Positions 61,550-64,000 of a stretch of DNA of 64,000 nucleotides are shown here, piece by piece. The notes beneath the pieces were generated by a model. That model ran no database searches and was not told the origin of the DNA. It saw only the letters and a list, made by a program, of their open reading frames with translations. A program made the translations under genes and the position numbers. The stretch's first letter is position 1. The number at the start of each line of letters is the position of its first letter. Where the stretch lies: NCBI GenBank assembly GCA_000149225.2, contig CM000693.1, positions 1,054,001-1,118,000 of the forward strand. Direction: 5' to 3'. The stretch is from Lachancea kluyveri NRRL Y-12651 (taxonomy: Eukaryota; Ascomycota; Saccharomycetes; Saccharomycetales; Saccharomycetaceae).

Positions 61550-61567
61550 ACTCGGTAGTATATATAT

Positions 61568-63613
61568 TTATTTGTTTAATTCCAGATAGCCGTCGTTCAG
61601 CTTAACTAGCTTCTTGACAAATTGTTTCATTCTTTCTTTGTTAGAAGGGTGTTTGCCAACTTTTTCTTTCAGTTCCTTGATTAACTCCTTCAGGGTCATT
61701 CTCCTACTGGTCACTTTCTCAATGATATCTTGTGCGGTTAGTAAGTTTGGATCCGTATCGCTTTCGTGTTTTCTCTTCTTATTTGAGAATTCATCGTTGC
61801 TTTCCAGTTTACGTTTCTTTGCATCTGGACTCCAATCGCCACCTGGAAAATTGCCCAAAATGGACTTGTCGGCTTTCAATACAACCATAAAGTCTTTTAT
61901 GCTTTTGACAAATATCTGCGGAGCTGTTGGAGTGCTTCTGGGCGACTTTTTTCTGGGGGAAGATTTTTTACTACCAAGGCTGCTATCCCCATCGTTTTCC
62001 CTCTTTATAGAATTTTGTTCTTTATTTTCCACATCTGATTCAGACAAATATGGATTGATTTTTGAGTCATCGTCAGATTCGTACAATGCAGCCATGTCCG
62101 ATTTTTGTAATGCTTTTTTCACCCTTTCACCCTCCTCATCTATTTTCTTTTCACCAAATAGGTCTTCATGATCAAGCTCATCGTTATCACGCAGGCCCAT
62201 GGCATTTGCTTGCAACATTTCTCTTTTAATTCTTTGCTCCGATTCTTTATTCTCCTCTTCGTTACCGTCAATGATTGGTGCTTCTTCGTCATCTGCGAAT
62301 TCTTCGTCGTAGTCTAATTCAACCTCCGAATTGTCACCACGATCCTCGCCATCATCTTGACGGTTGTTCCCATCCACAGCTTTTAGTCTTCTTTTGGTTC
62401 TGTCATATCTTGTTGTAGTTGTTCCGATATCGTCCAAGTGCTTCATCAACCAACGAGGTGCCCCAGCACCATTCTTTTCCATTCTCTTTTCTGCTTCTTC
62501 GATTGTTAATGTAGCATACTTGTTTCTGGCAGTAAATTTGTAGACTTTGTCAGCAGGGATCATAGTGAAACTTCCATCATTCTCAACACTTAATAAAACG
62601 TACGAATCGGAATTGCCTGCCTCATAAGAACCCACCCAAGTATTGTACCCATCAAAATCTTCCATAACCCAAGGATAAAATTCCTCGAATCTCAATCTTT
62701 TGGCTTTTTCATCAAGTAATTTCAACTGCCGGGTTTTTCTTTTCGAGTTACCTCTTCTAAAGCGGCCGCCACCGTCTGGAGCAACATCTGCCAACGGATC
62801 TGTGGTGCCTTGCTCGAATCCAATATCAGCTTGTTCTTTCCCATCGTACTTGACCATACCAACTTTTGTCGGGTCTGTTGCCGGTCCTGCCTCTTCCAAT
62901 CTGGTTTGGCCAACTGGAAGGTTGGCTACTTCAGGAGTGATTGTGGAGGTTGCACCTACGGATGTCCCAGTGGCAGGCGTCCCAGTGGCAGGGGTTGCGA
63001 CAGTAGGTGATGCAACAGCAGGTGTTGTTGCACCAAGGGTTGCTGCACCAGGAGTTGCTGCACCGGGGGTCACTGCACCAGGAGTTGCCGCAGTAGATGG
63101 TGTAGCTGGAACTGCAGCAGAATCCGGACCTGGAGAGACACTTTGAGCAGAGTTGCCATTAATTTGCTCATCCTCTAATTTTTTTTTATACTCTAAAATC
63201 TCTTTCTGCCTTTGTACAATTTCTGCTCTGGTCAGTTGGAACTGTAAATTTCTGGTGTCTTTCCGATGTAATCTAATTGGTAAGTGGAAATCCTTCGTCG
63301 GATCAATTTTCTTCTTGCTTTGAAACTTCAAGATGTGTGTTCTCATATTCTCTAACCTTTCAGTAGTAATAGCTCTCAAAGGAAACTCATTATATTCTTT
63401 TTCAGGTTCATTCTTAACATAAACGCCAGAATTCCTACCACCGTTCTGCATTAGTTGTCTTGTGCGTTCATCCATAACGTCAGATTCCTCCTTTTTAACA
63501 AATGGTTTCGGTGTACTATTCTTCTTCAAACGTGACCTCAGGAAGTCTCTTCTCAACTGCTCCCTCTTGATAAAAGGAGAGGCATCGCCAGACGATCTCA
63601 ATGGGTTCGACAT
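61568..63613 (-). CDS. TFG1: TFIIF large subunit Tfg1 (RAP74)
   Basis: A 681-codon ORF (735 in S. cerevisiae, YGR186W). The N-terminal dimerisation domain includes 'EFPLRAITTERLENMRTHIL' and is split, as in fungi, by an Ala/Thr/Pro/Gly-rich insert (about 165-225). 'FEEFYPWVMEDFDGYNTWVG' marks the second half of the dimerisation fold. A long charged acidic/basic linker leads to a C-terminal winged helix ('LTAQDIIEKVTSRRMTLKEL') that in the family contacts the CTD phosphatase Fcp1. It partners Tfg2 and Tfg3 in RNA polymerase II initiation. Convergent with HGH1, matching their pairing in S. cerevisiae. Confidence 0.96.
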   Translation of the reverse strand: MSNPLRSSGDASPFIKREQLRRDFLRSRLKKNSTPKPFVKKEESDVMDERTRQLMQNGGRNSGVYVKNEPEKEYNEFPLRAITTERLENMRTHILKFQSKKKIDPTKDFHLPIRLHRKDTRNLQFQLTRAEIVQRQKEILEYKKKLEDEQINGNSAQSVSPGPDSAAVPATPSTAATPGAVTPGAATPGAATLGATTPAVASPTVATPATGTPATGTSVGATSTITPEVANLPVGQTRLEEAGPATDPTKVGMVKYDGKEQADIGFEQGTTDPLADVAPDGGGRFRRGNSKRKTRQLKLLDEKAKRLRFEEFYPWVMEDFDGYNTWVGSYEAGNSDSYVLLSVENDGSFTMIPADKVYKFTARNKYATLTIEEAEKRMEKNGAGAPRWLMKHLDDIGTTTTRYDRTKRRLKAVDGNNRQDDGEDRGDNSEVELDYDEEFADDEEAPIIDGNEEENKESEQRIKREMLQANAMGLRDNDELDHEDLFGEKKIDEEGERVKKALQKSDMAALYESDDDSKINPYLSESDVENKEQNSIKRENDGDSSLGSKKSSPRKKSPRSTPTAPQIFVKSIKDFMVVLKADKSILGNFPGGDWSPDAKKRKLESNDEFSNKKRKHESDTDPNLLTAQDIIEKVTSRRMTLKELIKELKEKVGKHPSNKERMKQFVKKLVKLNDGYLELNK

Positions 63614-64000
63614 TGTTCAGTACAGTGGCGATGGAACAACAGGAAAAGGTAGTTCGAATTGCACTGAGTCAACTCTCGTTTCATGCCGCATCTAAAGCTT
63701 TTCGCCACCGAGAAGTTCCTGTACTTTTGAATATTCGTACTCAGCGATTAATGTTTGCTCATATAATTGAATATAGGAATATTCCTTTAAATATGGCAGA
63801 ATCCAGCTACCATTTCGCGTGTCATTAAAACAATTTGAAGAGACCAGACGAAAATATTTGGGTTCCTCTGTTGTGTATGAATGCCCTTATGTGAGTTATT
63901 TAAGAGCATCCCTTCCCTTTTTTTCTCTGAAGCCAATTATTAGCGACGTAAATACTGCTTTCCAATTATGAAAGATTTTTGTACTGAGCAGTACGTGTAC
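63614..64000. other. TFG1 promoter region to window end
   Basis: About 390 bp. No complete gene is seen and the next gene lies outside the window. The ORFs at 63462-63828 overlap the TFG1 5' end and have no features. Confidence 0.5.

Overview
The window is budding-yeast nuclear DNA: about 40% G+C, compact mostly intronless genes, and a point centromere. Nearly every protein is a clear ortholog of a Saccharomyces cerevisiae protein. The gene order interleaves two S. cerevisiae sister tracks: around the centromere YLR/YJR and YLL/YJL genes alternate (NOC3, MPP10, AVT1, YLR001C, CEN, DNM1, RTT109, PRE3, SFI1, OST1, ORC3, COX16, SPO75, MMM1, LMO1, DRS1, SYS1, CYR1), and further right YLL and YLR genes alternate (COX17, MEU1, POM34, PSR, SOF1, YEH, IRC25, SDO1, IZH3, PUF3, EMC6). 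PSR1/PSR2 and YEH1/YEH2 are each represented once. This is the unduplicated order expected of a Saccharomycetaceae species that did not undergo the whole-genome duplication. I favour the Zygosaccharomyces/Torulaspora clade from overall protein similarity, but cannot prove the genus.

Layout. 1-9.9 kb: NOC3, MPP10, AVT1, SGN1 and a fasciclin-domain protein (YLR001C-like). 9.9-14.1 kb: a 4.1-kb stretch without an intact gene, holding a point centromere (CDEI/CDEII/CDEIII at about 10.36-10.56 kb) and possibly a decayed coding region. 14.1-30.5 kb: DNM1, RTT109, PRE3 (with an intron), SFI1, OST1, ORC3, a candidate small membrane protein, COX16 and SPO75. 30.6-43.2 kb: MMM1, LMO1, DRS1, SYS1 and the adenylate cyclase CYR1. 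43.5-52.8 kb: COX17, MEU1, POM34, PSR, SOF1, YEH, IRC25 and SDO1. 52.8-54.7 kb: a dead hAT DNA transposon. 54.7-63.6 kb: IZH3, PUF3, EMC6, then HGH1 and TFG1, a pair found on chromosome VII in S. cerevisiae, so a rearrangement join lies between EMC6 and HGH1.

Functional themes. Ribosome biogenesis is strongly represented (NOC3, MPP10, DRS1, SOF1, SDO1, with HGH1 in eEF2 folding). MPP10, DRS1, SOF1 and HGH1 have PAC/RRPE promoter motifs. PRE3 has a PACE element and SPO75 a middle-sporulation element, so the regulatory wiring known from S. cerevisiae is readable here. Mitochondrial genes are COX16, COX17, MMM1 and DNM1. ER and Golgi genes are OST1, EMC6 and SYS1. Nothing in the window looks like a complete novel system. 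The least explained items are the pericentromeric gene-poor region, the 78-codon ORF at 26.3 kb and the hAT relic.
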